Positions 1-11,575 of a stretch of 64,000 nucleotides of DNA are shown here, one piece after another. Positions within the stretch are counted from its first letter, which is position 1; the number at the start of each line of letters is the position of its first letter. The notes below the pieces were generated by a model. It had not been told where the DNA came from. It did not search any database and saw only the letters and a program-made list of their open reading frames with translations. A program made the translations under genes and the position numbers. The DNA comes from Ctenosaura bakeri (Eukaryota; Chordata; Lepidosauria; Squamata; Iguanidae), in the NCBI GenBank assembly GCA_948474755.1, contig CAOLHI010002566.1, positions 310,001 through 374,000 on the forward strand. Reading direction: 5' to 3'.

Positions 1-119
1 GGGCCTTGAGCACCCCCAGCCAGGGAGCTCTTTGGCCTCAGTAACCTCCAAACCCCAGAGTTCCACAGGAGGTTGAAAGTGGAATCATAGCGCTATAACA
101 GTGTAGTGCAGAAAGGGCT
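1..119. repeat. Palindromic MITE, one arm (copy 1)
   Basis: The block contains GAGGTTGAAAGTGGAATCAT, then CGCTATAACAGTGTAGTGC and AGAAAGGGC. These match the right arm of the roughly 200-bp palindromic element found repeatedly in the window. The left arm is absent or lies before the window. Confidence 0.75.
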
Positions 120-156
120 TGTGTCAGCAGTAAAAAAAGGCTCAGACAAAATAGAC

Positions 157-253
157 CAGTGGTTCTCAACCTTCCTGATGCCGCGACCCTTTAATACAGT
201 TCCTCATGTTGTGGAGACCCCCAACCATAAAGTTATCTATTTATTATTTACAA
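157..253 (+). mobile_element. SPIN-like hAT element, 5' end
   Basis: It begins CAGTGGTTCTCAACCTTC and continues through GCCGCGACCCTTTAATACAG and CCCCCAACCATAAAGTTAT. This matches, as I recall it, the end of the SPIN (hAT) family known in several tetrapods including lizards. It is cut off by an unrelated GC-rich stretch at 254-411, in which I recognise nothing. Confidence 0.75.
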
Positions 254-411
254 TGCCTCCACCCCCCACCCCGGCAAAGGCCACCTCGCCAGCCAGGAAC
301 GGGGGGCGGGCAGGAAGGGAAAGAGGAGCTGCAGGTCTCCCCCAGGAAAAAACTCCAAGAACCCCCCCAGGCTCTGCTTCGCTCTCATTTCCGCTGGGGG
401 GAAATGGGAAA

Positions 412-990
412 AGTTTTCATAGACCACAAGCTGAACATGAGTCAGCAGTGTGATGCGGCGGCCAAGAAAGCCAATGCAATTCTTGGCTGCATCAATAGGA
501 GTCTGGTGTCTAGATCGAGGAAGGTACTGGTACCACTCTACTCTGCCTTGGTTAGACCCCATCTTGAATACTGTGTCCAGTTCTGGCCACCCCAATTCAA
601 GAAGGATGTTGACAACCTGGAGCAAGTCCAGAGGAGGGCGACTAAAATGGTGAGAGGCCTGGAAGCCATGAAGCCCTATGAGGATAGACTTAGGGAGCTG
701 GGGATGTTTAGTCTGCAGAAGAGAAGGTTAAGAGGGGACATGACAGCCATGTTTAAATATTTGAAGGGATGCCACGTAGAGGAAGGAGGGGACTTGTTTT
801 CTGCTGCTCCAGAGACCAGGACAAGGAGCAATGGATTCAAGCTGCAGGAAAGGAGATTCCACCTGAACCTCTGGAAGAACTTCCTGACAGTCAGGGCTGT
901 CCGGCAGTGGAATCTGCTGTCTCTATGGAGTGTGTTGGGGGTCTCCTTCTTTGGAGGTTTTTAAGCGGAGGCTGGATGGCCAGAATGGCA
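412..990 (+). mobile_element. CR1 LINE, ORF2 C-terminal and 3' fragment
   Basis: The translated + strand shows the CR1 reverse-transcriptase tail: [38 protein letters not shown] and [17 protein letters not shown]. Stops and frameshifts mark a dead copy. Confidence 0.9.
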
Positions 991-1055
991 GGGAGAACCA
1001 AAGTCATGCATGCTTTTCATGTTTCACTGGCTTTTTCATCAGGCAAAGATGTTGA

Positions 1056-1292
1056 AATTTATTTATTTTATTTATTTTATTATTATTTATTTGTATCCCG
1101 CCTCTCCATACGGATCGAGGCGGCGAACAACTTACAAATAGCATGTATTTCGAAACATTTCTATACATGCCCCCAACAAGCTGGGTACTCATTTTACCGA
1201 CCTGCGGAAGGATGGAAGGCTGAGTCAACCTTGGAGCCGGGCAGGATCGAACTCACAACCTTGTGGCTTGCAGTGCTGGCATTTAACCACTA
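1056..1292 (-). mobile_element. tRNA-derived SINE, minus strand
   Basis: It is the same family as 57270-57487: AAGCTGGGTACTCATTTTAC, GGAAGGATGGAAGGCTGAGT, then GATCGAACTCACAACCTTGT, a reverse-complemented B box. The A/T-rich LINE-like tail is at the left side (1056-1090). 1293-1491 holds nothing I recognise. Confidence 0.7.
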
Positions 1293-1491
1293 AAAGGAGC
1301 ATTTAAAAGAAACAATCTTGTAACTCTGAGCCTTAAATATACTAAGTATCTGTAACCCAAAGGCCCTTGTAATCTTAAGGCTGATAAGGAGAAGAAAAGA
1401 AGTTGTGATAACCAGTGTTTGGTCTCTGAGGTTTTCCCTGCTATTGCCTGGCTGGGCTCCACACAGTATGCAGAGAAGTGTGATAACTTTG

Positions 1492-1693
1492 CGCCCTTCC
1501 GCACTACACTGTTATAGTGCTGTGATTCCACTTTCAACCTCCTATGGGATTCTGGGGTTTGTAGTTTGCTGAAGCCAAAGAGCTCCCTGGCTGGGAATTC
1601 TAAATGACCCTCCTTAAACTGCAAAGCCCAGGATTCCATAGGAGGTTGGAAGTGGAATCATCGCACTATAACTGTGTAGTGTGGAAATGGCCA
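1492..1693. repeat. Palindromic MITE, full copy 2
   Basis: It is a full hairpin element: CCGCACTACACTGTTATAGT at the left and CACTATAACTGTGTAGTGTG at the right, with complementary arms of about 85 bp. It lies about 125 bases before the first ATL3 promoter motif. Confidence 0.85.
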
Positions 1694-1823
1694 CAGGATG
1701 CAGAGAAACCTTTTCTCCCTTTTCGGCTATGCTTGCCTTTTGCGTGTCCTGGCAGGCAGAAACCAAACAGGTCCTCCCAGTCAGGCAGGCTGCAGGAACA
1801 GACTCCACACCTACAAAGCAACG

Positions 1824-1843
1824 AACTACATCCCCCACAATGC
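1824..1843 (+). promoter_or_regulatory. ZNF143/THAP11-like motif 1
   Basis: An ACTACA core is followed by a C-run and CAATGC. It is a partial match to the ACTACAATTCCCAGCATGC promoter element, in the same orientation as the motifs at 1917 and 2045. Confidence 0.4.
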
Positions 1844-1916
1844 TTTGCCGGAGTCCCTCCCCAGCAACCGTTAGAACTCCCTTTTCTGCCCCAACGTGTT
1901 AAAGCCTCATGGGGAA

Positions 1917-1935
1917 ACTCCATTTCCCGAGATGC
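1917..1935 (+). promoter_or_regulatory. ZNF143/THAP11-like motif 2
   Basis: The site reads ACTCCATTTCCCGAGATGC, differing from the known promoter element at a few positions. It lies at the start of the CpG-rich block. Confidence 0.45.
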
Positions 1936-2044
1936 ACCTGCCCGAAGGCGCGCTGTCCGCCATTGCCGCCGGGTTGTCTTGGGAGTTGTGGTTCGCCTGG
2001 GTTCCAACTATCGGCTGGTTGAATGAAGGCTTGTTGGCGCTTGG

Positions 2045-2063
2045 ACTACGGTTCCCAGCATGC
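2045..2063 (+). promoter_or_regulatory. ZNF143/THAP11-like motif 3 (best match)
   Basis: The site reads ACTACGGTTCCCAGCATGC, a near-consensus copy of the vertebrate ACTACAATTCCCAGCATGC promoter element. It sits about 150 bases before the proposed exon 1 donor. A weaker reverse-oriented copy lies near 1977-1995. Confidence 0.55.
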
Positions 2064-2489
2064 CTTTGGCCGCCCGCCTGCTTCCTTGCCTGCGGGCGGC
2101 TCCTCCTTTTGGGCTCGCTGAGATGGGACGTGGGTGGGAAGAAGGCGGCTCCTCGGTGGGATTGCTTCGGCGGCGGTAGCTGCGAAAAGGCGTCAAGCTG
2201 GAAGCGGCCGGTAAGGCCCCCTCCCCGTCTTTAATCGGGGTACAGGCTCCTCCCCAGCAGAAGGAACAAAGCAAGGCACCCACTGTTTGGGGGTGTTTCT
2301 GTAAGAGCCCCCTTTCTCCCTCCATGCATGCCTCCCTCTTTAGGAATGGGGAGCCCCCCATGGAACTGGGGAGAACTTGAGAACCCTAAAGAGGGGGAGC
2401 AGAATGCAAGGAGCAGCCTCCCCCACTCGATCCCCCCTCCAGATGTGGGGACTACAGCACCCATCATCCCCAGCACTGTGGCCGGGGGC

Positions 2490-3455
2490 GATTTTCTAGG
2501 AATATTTCTAGGTGGGGGGGCATGGAGTCACTAGTAGGGATGGGATTTCTAGGGTGGGGGCATGAAATCACCAGTGAGGATATAGAGTCACCAGTAGGGA
2601 TGGGATTTCTAGTTGGGGGGCATGGAGTCACCAGTAGGGATGGCATTTCTAGGGTGGGGGAATATGGAGTCAGCAGTAAGGGTGGGATTTCTAGTTGAGA
2701 GGCATGGAGTCACCCGCAGGGATGGCATTTCTAAGGGGGCATGGAATCACCAGTAGGGGTGGGATTTCTAGGGTGGGGGGCATGGAGTCACCAGTAGGGA
2801 TGAGATTTTTAGGTGGAGGGCATGGAGTCACCAGTAAGGCTGGGATTTCTAGGTGAGGGTCATGGAGTCACTAGTAGAGATGGGATTTCTAGGGGAGCAT
2901 GGAATCACCAGTAGGGGTGGGATTTCTAGGGTGGGGGCATGGAATCACCAGTGAGGATAGGATTTTTAGGTTAGGGGGTATAGAGTCACCAGTAGGGATG
3001 GGATTTCTAGAGTGGGGGGCATGGAGTCACCAGTAGGGATGGGATTTGTCAGGTGGGGGAGTATGAAGTCAGCAGTAAGGATGGGATTTCTAGTTGAGGG
3101 GCATGGAGTCACCAGTAGAGATGGGATTTCTAGGGTGGGGGGCATGGAGTTACCAGTAGAGATGGGATTTCTAGGGGGGCATGGAATCACCAGTAGGGGT
3201 GGGATTTCTAGGGTGGGGGGCATGGAGTCACCAGTAGGGTTGAAATTTTTAGGTGGGGGGCATGGAGTCATCAGTAAGGGTGGGATTTCTAGATGAGTGG
3301 CATGGAGTCACCAGTAGGGATGGGATTTCTGGGGGGGGCATGGGATCACCAGTGGGGGTGGGATTTCTTGTTGGGGGGGCATGGAGTCACCAACAGGGAT
3401 GAGATTTCTAGGTGAGGGAGATATGGAGTCATCAGTAGGGATGAGATGCCCTAGA
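2490..3455. repeat. Minisatellite, about 40-bp unit, in ATL3 intron 1
   Basis: About two dozen head-to-tail variants of a unit built from GGCATGGAGTCACCAGTAGG and GATGGGATTTCTAGGGTGGG. Units differ by point changes and by G-run length. It begins about 280 bases after the exon 1 donor. Both strands give long spurious open frames. Confidence 0.95.
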
Positions 3456-4564
3456 GAGGCATTACACAGAGTGTCTTGCAGAGGCATGTCGTGGTGTCAT
3501 TTACAGAGATCTCACTGCAGAGGAGAGGATGCAAACTTCTTTTAGGATTTCAGACAGGCGAGGTTTCTTAGAAATATTAGGTACTTTGGGAGTAGAATGT
3601 GTAGGCCTCTTAGAAAGCCCTTCCCTAATCCCACCCCTCCCCATTTAGGCATGGCTAGAATTTGAGATTCACTGTATGCTTGGGCATCCCCATGAAAGGA
3701 ACTCCTTTAGTCCCAAACTTCTAAGGATGGTGGGAACTTGGGATGCCGTGCAGCAATCTCCCTCAACCTGTTGCGATGGGAGTTGTAGTGCAACACCTCT
3801 GGAAGACCCCAAGCCTGGCATAGAGAGATGGGAATCACATGGAAGAGAGTATAAGGAGTACTGCTGGAAGGAAGGGGTTTTCTGTGGAAAGAGAGGATGA
3901 GAGCAAAAGGACCTTTCAAATGTACGAATGACAAAGGGGCTGAATCTCTGTAGGGACAAAAATTTCCCATGTAAGGCCATACGTCTCCTGCGATCCAACT
4001 TCTTTTTACCTGTGCATGACCCCAAAATTGCAAATCCTTTGTGAACCTTACATTATTTTTTATATTTAGCTTTTTAATTAAGTTTTACTTAAAATATACG
4101 TAGTCATGCACTTGCACATAAGCATACACCTAGCTCCACCACCAATAGACAAACAAAGTACCAATTCATCATGGTGAACTGATGAATTTATATTTAATGC
4201 TAGTGGTAAGCAAGCGGACTCCAAAGTGCTGGTGTAGGGCGGTTTAGAGCTACATTACTTCTAGGAAACAGCTTTCTTCTAACAGTTTTCCAGCCCTGGA
4301 AATTTAAATGACACCAGTGTGTCTGGAAAGCATCTTATTACAATTGCCTTGCTTCACGAAATGACCTGTTTAGCATAGGCTTCAGAGATAACAAATTGGA
4401 CAAACCCCTCATTCAAATTCAACAGTATTCTCTAGGCAGATTCTTCAACCAGTATTTCAACGTATTTCCTAATTGCTCCCAGGCTGACATAGTCATGTTG
4501 GGTTCAATTGCCGACCCCCGTGATGTAGCACCTTTATTTTTCAGCGCAAGATGTTCTGTAGGTA
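3456..4564. other. ATL3 intron 1, no recognised feature
   Basis: No exon, conserved motif or clear repeat was recognised. A short inverted stretch around GGGAGTTGTAGTGCAACACC (about 3780) resembles the ends of small hAT-type elements. Confidence 0.4.
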
Positions 4565-4725
4565 GGTACCGTTTTTGCTGGTGTATAAAATGCACCAGCG
4601 TATAAGATGCACCCCATTTATACACCAGCTAATACTTTTTGCCAGCATATAAGATGCACACCATTTTCAAATGGTATTTCTTGGGGGGAAAAGTGAGTCT
4701 TATATGCCAGCAAATAGGGTAGATC
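4565..4725. repeat. Interspersed repeat fragment (TATAAGATGCACC type)
   Basis: Three or more copies of a GTATAAGATGCACC-like motif occur in about 110 bases, with an inverted CTTATATGCCAGC end. It looks like a non-autonomous DNA transposon with subterminal repeats. The family was not identified. Confidence 0.4.
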
Positions 4726-4774
4726 CTTCAGAAAGACTTCAGGCTTGTGGGATCTTTTTTGGGAAATGGCAGCC

Positions 4775-5085
4775 TAGAGGCTTTCCAAATGGTTTGCCAT
4801 GACATGTTAGTGTGTTGCCTGAAGTGTGTGAGTGTGTCGCCTACAATCTTGGAAAGGTATGTTATTATTTATAAATCATATATTTTTAAAAATATATGAA
4901 AGGTTTTCATGAGATGTGTTATGTCCCCATATATTTTGTTATTATAATTCATGTATGTGTCTGTATCTCTTATAAAGGGTTAGTTTAATCTTGGATTTGC
5001 GAGTAAAACCGAATTACTGTGTCGCGAAATGATGCATGTCTAAAAAAGTGTGTCACCAACATGAAAAGTTTGGAAAGTTCTGGTC
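4775..5085 (-). mobile_element. hAT-like element, inverted copy of 6131-6415
   Basis: The reverse complement of this stretch matches 6131-6415 along its length. Shared segments include GTGTGTCACCAACATGAAAA, ACTGTGTCGCGAAATGATGC and the AT core around ATATATTTTTAAAAATATAT. No coding capacity is seen. Confidence 0.7.
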
Positions 5086-6130
5086 TGTCAGTTGGTGCAC
5101 CTGGTTGTAAAAAATAAAAAGTCAGTCCTTCTCTGGTACCTGCTTCCCCCAAGGAATTAAGGATCAGTAACTAGAACAAAACACAAGTTTTTGCACACAC
5201 AAATCCGTCTTTTTCCCCTTAGTGAATTAAACTGCGGTTGGAGGGGAAACATTTTAGCTGTCAGAATAGTTAGATAAGAGGGAGTCACATCCTTGCCGAT
5301 CTATTGCGGATCACTTAGAGAGTTGTGTGACTTGAATGGTTTCAGATCGAGATACCCAAAGGACTGTTTTCTTTCACTTAAAGCTTTGCGGCTCATTCAG
5401 GTCATGGTGAAGATTTTATTTATTTCTTACATTTGTATCCTAGCTTTCCTATATTGAGCTTAAAATAATGTGGCCTTCGTTGTCCCTGCTTTATTCTCAC
5501 AACAATACAGCAAGATAAAGTGAGAATGAATGGTGCAATGTTGCCCATGGAGTTTCGTGTTGTGCTCCTGGATCTTCTAATGTGCCCTCTCTAGCGCACC
5601 AGCAACTATGCCGTGCATAACCAGGAAAGACCCTTTCTTGTCATGTGGCCCAGATTTCTGAAATATCTGCCCCGGGAAATCTAGGTGCTTCATCCTCCAA
5701 CGGCATTTTTGTACCCTTGCACATGTAAGGTGCCTGGAACATATTTTTAATGTATGCACAAATGTTTTAGTGCTGTCTCAGTTTATTATGTGTTTTAGTA
5801 TCGTAAGGTCATTTGAGGGGTTTAGAACAATTCACAGAGGAAAAGACTATCATAAGACTGGGTTTATTTGGAGTTTTGTTGAAGTCACAAGGACTTTGTA
5901 TCACTGCCAGTGTTAGAGGCAGTATGCTTCTGAATGCCAGTTTTTGGCAAATATGAATGTGGGACGGGTACTGTTATGCTTTTGGGCTGCTTGTGGACTT
6001 ACCAATGGGGCAATATGAGAAGGGAATCTGCACTAAATTGGCCTTTATTTGGATGCAGCGTGATGATTCTTATCTTCTCGGATGCTGAACTACAGAAACT
6101 GAGAATTGTTGATAGTGGTGCATTGGTTGG

Positions 6131-6415
6131 AGCAGAGCTTTCCAGACTTTTCATGTTGGTGACACACTTTTTAGACATGCATCATTTCACGACACAGTAA
6201 TTCAGTTTTACTAGCAAACCGGAGGTAAAAGTAACTCCTTATAAGAGATACACGTAACATAAATTGTAATAGCAAAATGTGTGGAGACACAACGTATCTC
6301 ATGAAAACCTTTAATATATTTTTTAAAAATATATGATTTATGAATAATAATGTACATTTCCAAGATTGCAGGTGACACACCTACGTGGTGCGGCGCACCA
6401 TTTGGAGAGCCCTGG
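6131..6415 (+). mobile_element. hAT-like element, second copy
   Basis: It contains TTCATGTTGGTGACACACTT, ATCATTTCACGACACAGTAA and ends near GCGGCGCACCATTTGGAGAG. The related element at 22985-23508 has the same outer ends. 5086-6130 and 6416-7296 hold no feature I recognise. Confidence 0.65.
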
Positions 6416-7296
6416 GTTACAGTGCTTTGAGAGACATGGAGCTTTTGCTTCTCACTGAAATATGCAAGTTGTTCTTCATCTGATCTACCTCACAGGGTTG
6501 TTGTAAGGATAAAGTGCTAAAAGCATTCTCCAAGTTGGCAGGCTACCTCTGGGTATACAAGTTGCTAGAAGGGAGAGCAGCCTGGGGTTGGCTGTTGCTT
6601 TCATACCGTGCTTGTAAGATTTAAAAAGCATCTAGCCGGCTTCTCTTGTGAACAGAAGACAGGTATATGTCAGATAAATCTGAGAAATTTTGGTACCAGT
6701 GGCAGGAATATCATGCAAAGCGTAGGCTCCTGTAGCCACAAAAAGAAGAACAGTTCAACAGGTTTCAACAGTCTTTTTATTCAGAATGAACAATAGGCAC
6801 CAGTGAAATGAAACTGGCAGCTCAGATAAACCTTGCATAAGTAAATGAAAACTTTTGAACCTTCTAGAGACCATTTGAAAGCTAATTCCAAAATGGATGC
6901 AGGGATTTTTTCTTTCTTTCGGCAGCCTCCCTTTTCTTTTGCTTTCCGCTGTGATGGCCAAACTGTATAATTTAGGGAGAGCCGGGGAAACAGGTTTAAT
7001 GTTCTCCTCCTTTCCCCTCTGCTTTGCTGCAATATGCCCAATGCGGAATTCAGGAGACAGCTGCTGTTCCTCCTGCCTTTTATAGGTAGACACACGCAGC
7101 TACAATAGAAGTGGCTAGACCAGAATCCCGTTGTTTTCCTGGCCAAGCTTTATAGCATTGTTCCAGACAGACAGACTGCTGCAGTGTGACACCAAAAGTC
7201 TATGCTGCGCTGTCTTACTTTCACCATCTTCCTAATGATGCTGCTAAAAAATAGCCAGCTAGACAGAGAATGAGAAAAAAACATAGTAGGAGTGGA

Positions 7297-7678
7297 GAGC
7301 TGGGTATGTTTAGTCTGCAGAAGAGAAGGTTAAGAAGGGACATGATGGCCATGTTTAAATATTTGAAGGGATGCCACGTAGAGGAAGGAGAGGGCTTGTT
7401 TTCTGCTGCTCCAGAGACCAGGACAAGGAGCAATGGATTCAACCTGCAGGAAAAGAGATTCCACCTGAACCCCAGGAAGAACTTCCTGGCGGTCAGGGCT
7501 GTCCAGCAGTGGAATCTGCTGCCTCGGAGTGTAGTGGAGTCTCCTTCCTTGGAGGTTTTTAAGCAGAGGCTGGATAGCCATCTGTCAGGAGTGCTTTGAG
7601 GGTGTTCCTGCATGGCAGGGGGTTGGACTGGATGGCCCCGGGGTCTCTTCCAACTCTACATTTCTATGATTCTATGAA
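7297..7678 (+). mobile_element. CR1 LINE 3' end
   Basis: It has the ORF2 tail ([33 protein letters not shown]) followed by the CR1 3' UTR and an ATTCTATG repeat tail at 7665-7678. 7679-9044 holds nothing I recognise. Confidence 0.92.
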
Positions 7679-9044
7679 AAAGGGGCAAAGGTTTTATTAA
7701 CTGAGGCATGCCTATCTCAAAAATATGGAAAGGTGGATTATTAAGAAGCAGGGAGACCACAATGAGTGGCTGATGGTGGAACGGCATGGGAAGCGAGGGA
7801 TGTTGGAAAGGGCCATTTTCAGCCGAGAAGCAAAGGCTCGTCCTTCTTCTGCTGCATGCAAAATGAGGCCCAGCTTTCAAGAACTGGAAAGCAGGGAGCG
7901 GTCTTGGTTTCTGACTCACTGCAGCTGGCTGGCACAGCTCATGGTATGCGAATGGATTGTGGGGATTTCACTTTGTTTTGTTTGCTTGGGTGTGTGCAGC
8001 GCTGCCTTTTTCCTTTCACGGAAGTTTGAGTTTCAGAAGGGTGAACGGACCTTGTCCCAAACAGCGGAGCGTGCCAAAACGCTGCTTGAGACTGCGAGGT
8101 TTTGCAGCCAGGCGTTGGGCTAAATCTCTTTCTCCCCCAGTTCCTCTCCCCAGAGGGAGGCAAATTGCATGGAAACACCTGGTAGGAGTTGCCTGGTAAC
8201 TTTTAAATGTTGTGATGGAGAGGAAAAGTGTGTCCAGGAATGGCCCTGCAGTGCATATGTGTGTGTGCGCACACTTGCACAAAGCAAAATACCTTGAGGA
8301 AGTGGGTTGTCTTTCCATTGAAGTAAAGATTAAAAATGAGATTTTAGCATGGTTGGCATGTAAAAATTCCAAACATTTGGCTAAAAACGTGGGGTGGCGA
8401 GGAGGGGTACATCTTTGTGTGGAGTTGTCTTTGCAATTTCTAAAAATCATGCTGATCCCTACACAGCTAGGGTGGCTTTGGACACATGCAGAACACATTT
8501 CTTGCAACGCTTCTAGAAAAGTGGTTTTTGTAAATATTAAGTGCCTGTGCCACTGAGTTCAGGAATTATTCAGCCCCGGTTTGTCAGCTGTCAGTGTGGT
8601 TTTACTCTGATTTTAATTTCCTGCCAGGCTGCCCTCTCACATCACCAGCGCTGGTGGCATTTTGAAAGCAAAGGCCCCAAAGGCGATGTTAATTCAGTTG
8701 CCCCCTTTTTTGTACCAGACAGATAAGTCAATGCAGAAAAAAAAAAGGGCAGGTATCCCAAGGGCTGCCATGACTTGTAAACTGCTGAATTCAGGGGAGG
8801 AAAAAAAAGATAGCTCTGTTGTAAAGCAGTGCAAAGGGCAGGATGTGTAGAGGTTCGTGGAAATGTCCGTGATGCAGAAACTGCATGGAAAATAGAGAGA
8901 AGCTTTCCTTTCATAATAGTAGAACTTGAGGTCCTGCAGTGAAACTGATTAACAGCAGAGACAAAATAGAGGAGAAGAAATAAATGTATTTATTTTTTTA
9001 GTTGCATTTTATCCTGCCTTTTCTCCAGTGAGCTAAAAGGAGTA

Positions 9045-9523
9045 CGGTCAGCCCTCCACACTTGCAGGTTTGGCTTTCACGGATTTGATTATTGGTGAGT
9101 TTCTCCAGCCCTGCCTCCCATCACTTCTTTTTTGGGGGGAACCTTCTCTCTTTGCAGCTCCGGTCAGGCTGTGCAGCCCTTTAAAAACCCACCGCTGGTC
9201 TTCCTTCTCCACCAGCCACTGCCTGGCCAGCTAAGCATTGCTCACAGCCCAGTTTCTTAGCACCGCAAACCTTCTCCCAGTGCCACCACGCACCCAAGGA
9301 AGAAGATGGGCAAGAGAGAAGAAGCATAGGGCTATCACGCTAACCTGTCCACCTTCCCTCGCCTTTCCCTGACCTGGTTTGGACTCTGGGAATCGGCTGT
9401 CCCCATCGTGCCTCAGCCCCGTTTCCATTGACACACACGCACACATTTTGATATTTGCAAATTTTCCCCTTTTGCAAGGGCCCTGTGTCCTTAACCCTAG
9501 CAAACGTGGAGGGCCAACTGTAT
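9045..9523. mobile_element. Tigger/MER2-like non-autonomous element
   Basis: The ends are inverted: GGTCAGCCCTCCACACTTGC at the left and GCAAACGTGGAGGGCCAACT at the right, the Tigger-type terminal repeat. 9524-11080 holds nothing I recognise apart from A/T-rich tracts. Confidence 0.7.
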
Positions 9524-11080
9524 ATTGAACTTTAAAACAACCTACTTGGTCCATGGTTGGACTGGGACTTGGGTAGTCCAGAAGGATGTCCACACTCAGC
9601 CATAAATCTTGTTGGGGGGCCCTCGGCTAGTTGCTATCATCTGGGCTGGTGAACTTCTCAAGATGATCGTGAGGATGACAGCGGGGAGGAAGGAGACCAG
9701 TTTATCTGAACAAAAGTAGAGAGAGAGAGATGGAACTAATAAGAATAATAATAATAAAATAATACAAACCAACGCTCTAGCTGCTATGCCATGTCGGTGT
9801 TTCATTATATTGCATTAATGTGCTCCAGTTTGTGGAGATGCTGGTCCATGGGCCATTGTGTGCTTCTATGCACAAGTGTATTTGTAGAGGTTGCCAATTT
9901 GTCTGAATTTCAGTAGTTTTTTAAAGAATACTCTCCTCCTAGCTAGTTTGCCAAGATAATGCAAGGCCAGTAGAATGTGCATTCAGTAATGTAACTGGAC
10001 TCATTATTATTTTGTAAAAAGTGTGTTTGTGTGTATAATGTGGTTGTTCACAGAGTGAAGAGTGATGTCTGCGTCGAAATAAAAAAGAGATCAGGAGCAA
10101 AGCATATTTTCCTCGAATGGGGTTACGGTGATCTTTCATTGATCCGCTGCTTGTCAGAAGGGAGAACGCTCTGTGTATGGTCAGAGGCACTGTCTCTGAT
10201 TCCCTTCACAGATCAACAAACAGCCCGGGGCTCAATCCCTCCAGATTGTTGTAGTAGTGTTGTATATAGCCAACGGCCTTTACAATGTTCAGAACAAAAC
10301 ACAAAGTTGAATAGATCAATGCAATTAAAAATGGATTATTAGAAAATTCGTGTAGCCTCAAAACCATTTTATCCATTTAAAACCATTTTGACAACTGCTG
10401 TGATCCAACTAAAAATAAAATTATTAAAATGTGTGCACAAGTTTAATCCAATCCCTCCAAGTCAGTTTTCCACAGCTCAGTGTGATGGACTCCCACCATT
10501 CCTTCATTGTATTCATTTATACAGAGTTTCTCCCGCTTCAATATGAAAAAGAAATTCTGCAAAATGGAAAAAAAAAATCAATGAAGCTCAGTTAATGTGG
10601 TTTAAATGTTATGTTCAATGAAACCATTAAGGGAAAATTGTTTTTATTGAAATGACTATAAATATTTTAAGACAGGACCACTCGCAATTGCATAAAGATA
10701 TTTTCATTCTTTAAATTTTAATATGCCAATTGTGGGATCCAAAGAGTTCGACCCCTACATTTATTACATATGCTTGCAAGTTTGTTTGGGGCCATTATGT
10801 GAGGACATCAATAGCAGCTTGTCCAGTTTTGCTTTTGCATGGAATTAATTCACTGTTACAAATTAATATTATAAGACAAAACAGGGTCTCCAACTTATCC
10901 AAGAAAGCTATTTTGCAAGCTTGCAGAGTCATGTGGGGCATTGTAGGGCTGCCATCTTTCTTCATTGTGCCCAGGATTTCTTCCCAGAAGAGCTCACATG
11001 CTTTGGGGAAGATAGGATGATCAGATGGCCCGACGTCACACAATGGGGGCAAGTCCTTCTTCCAGGGAGGATGTAAGAAT

Positions 11081-11168
11081 GGGCCTTTCTGCACCACACT
11101 ATTATAGTGCTATTACTCCACTTGCAACATCCTGTGGAATCCTGAGGTTTGCAGGTTAGGGAGGGGCC
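11081..11168. repeat. Palindromic MITE, partial
   Basis: The left arm only: GGGCCTTTCTGCACCACACT, then TATAGTGCTATTACTCCACT and a GGTTAGGGAGGGGCC end. Confidence 0.75.
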
Positions 11169-11445
11169 TCAAATTCTCCCAATTTCTGAACCAAGGCTCA
11201 TCCTTCAATTGGCCCATATAAATCCCTCTCTTTTCAAATGAATAATGGAACATCCTATATTCCTTTTTTAAAATTTTATTTTTATCAAATTGGAATATAG
11301 ACATATATGCATATAAAAAAAAAGAAAGCAAGAACATCCTATGTTCTGATATGTAATATTTTCATTTACTAAGGTCCCATCTTTCTTGTTTCTTCCAGCC
11401 ATATGCAATGACAGCTTGCATTCCTTTTAATCATTCTTTTATTAA

Positions 11446-11575
11446 ATCATAGAATCCGAGAGTTGGAAGAGACCCCAGGGGCCATCCAGTCCAACCCCCT
11501 GCTATGCAGGAACACACCTCAAAGCATTTCCAACAGATGGCCATCCAGCCTCCGCTTAAAAACCTCCAAAAAACC
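11446..11575 (-). mobile_element. CR1 LINE 3' UTR fragment
   Basis: ATAGAATCCGAGAGTTGGAA, CCATCCAGTCCAACCCCCTG and CCTCCGCTTAAAAACCTCCA are the reverse complement of the CR1 3' end. Confidence 0.85.

Larger units (their letters stand above)
1815..2210 (+). promoter_or_regulatory. ATL3: CpG-rich ATL3 promoter and probable non-coding exon 1
   Basis: This is the most CpG-rich stretch on the left side of the window. It contains several motifs of the ACTACAAnTCCCAGCATGC type bound by ZNF143/THAP11. It ends in a good splice donor, CCG|GTAAGG, with the last exon base at 2210. Exon 2 of ATL3 needs one base from the preceding exon to complete its first codon. In that frame this exon has a TAG at 2177-2179 and no ATG after it, so it can only be 5' UTR. 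The transcription start is not visible. Intron 1 would be about 9.6 kb. Confidence 0.6.

Noticed and set aside
206..964. Open frame of 252 codons
   Set aside because: It is a CR1 LINE ORF2 remnant preceded by unrelated repeat sequence.
1896..2234. Open frame of 112 codons through the CpG-rich promoter and the exon 1 donor, with an ATG at 1932
   Set aside because: It would end exon 1 in phase 0, whereas ATL3 exon 2 needs phase 1, and the peptide is not atlastin-like. It is chance openness in GC-rich DNA.
2966..3296. Open frames on both strands at about 3 kb
   Set aside because: They are periodic products of the minisatellite.
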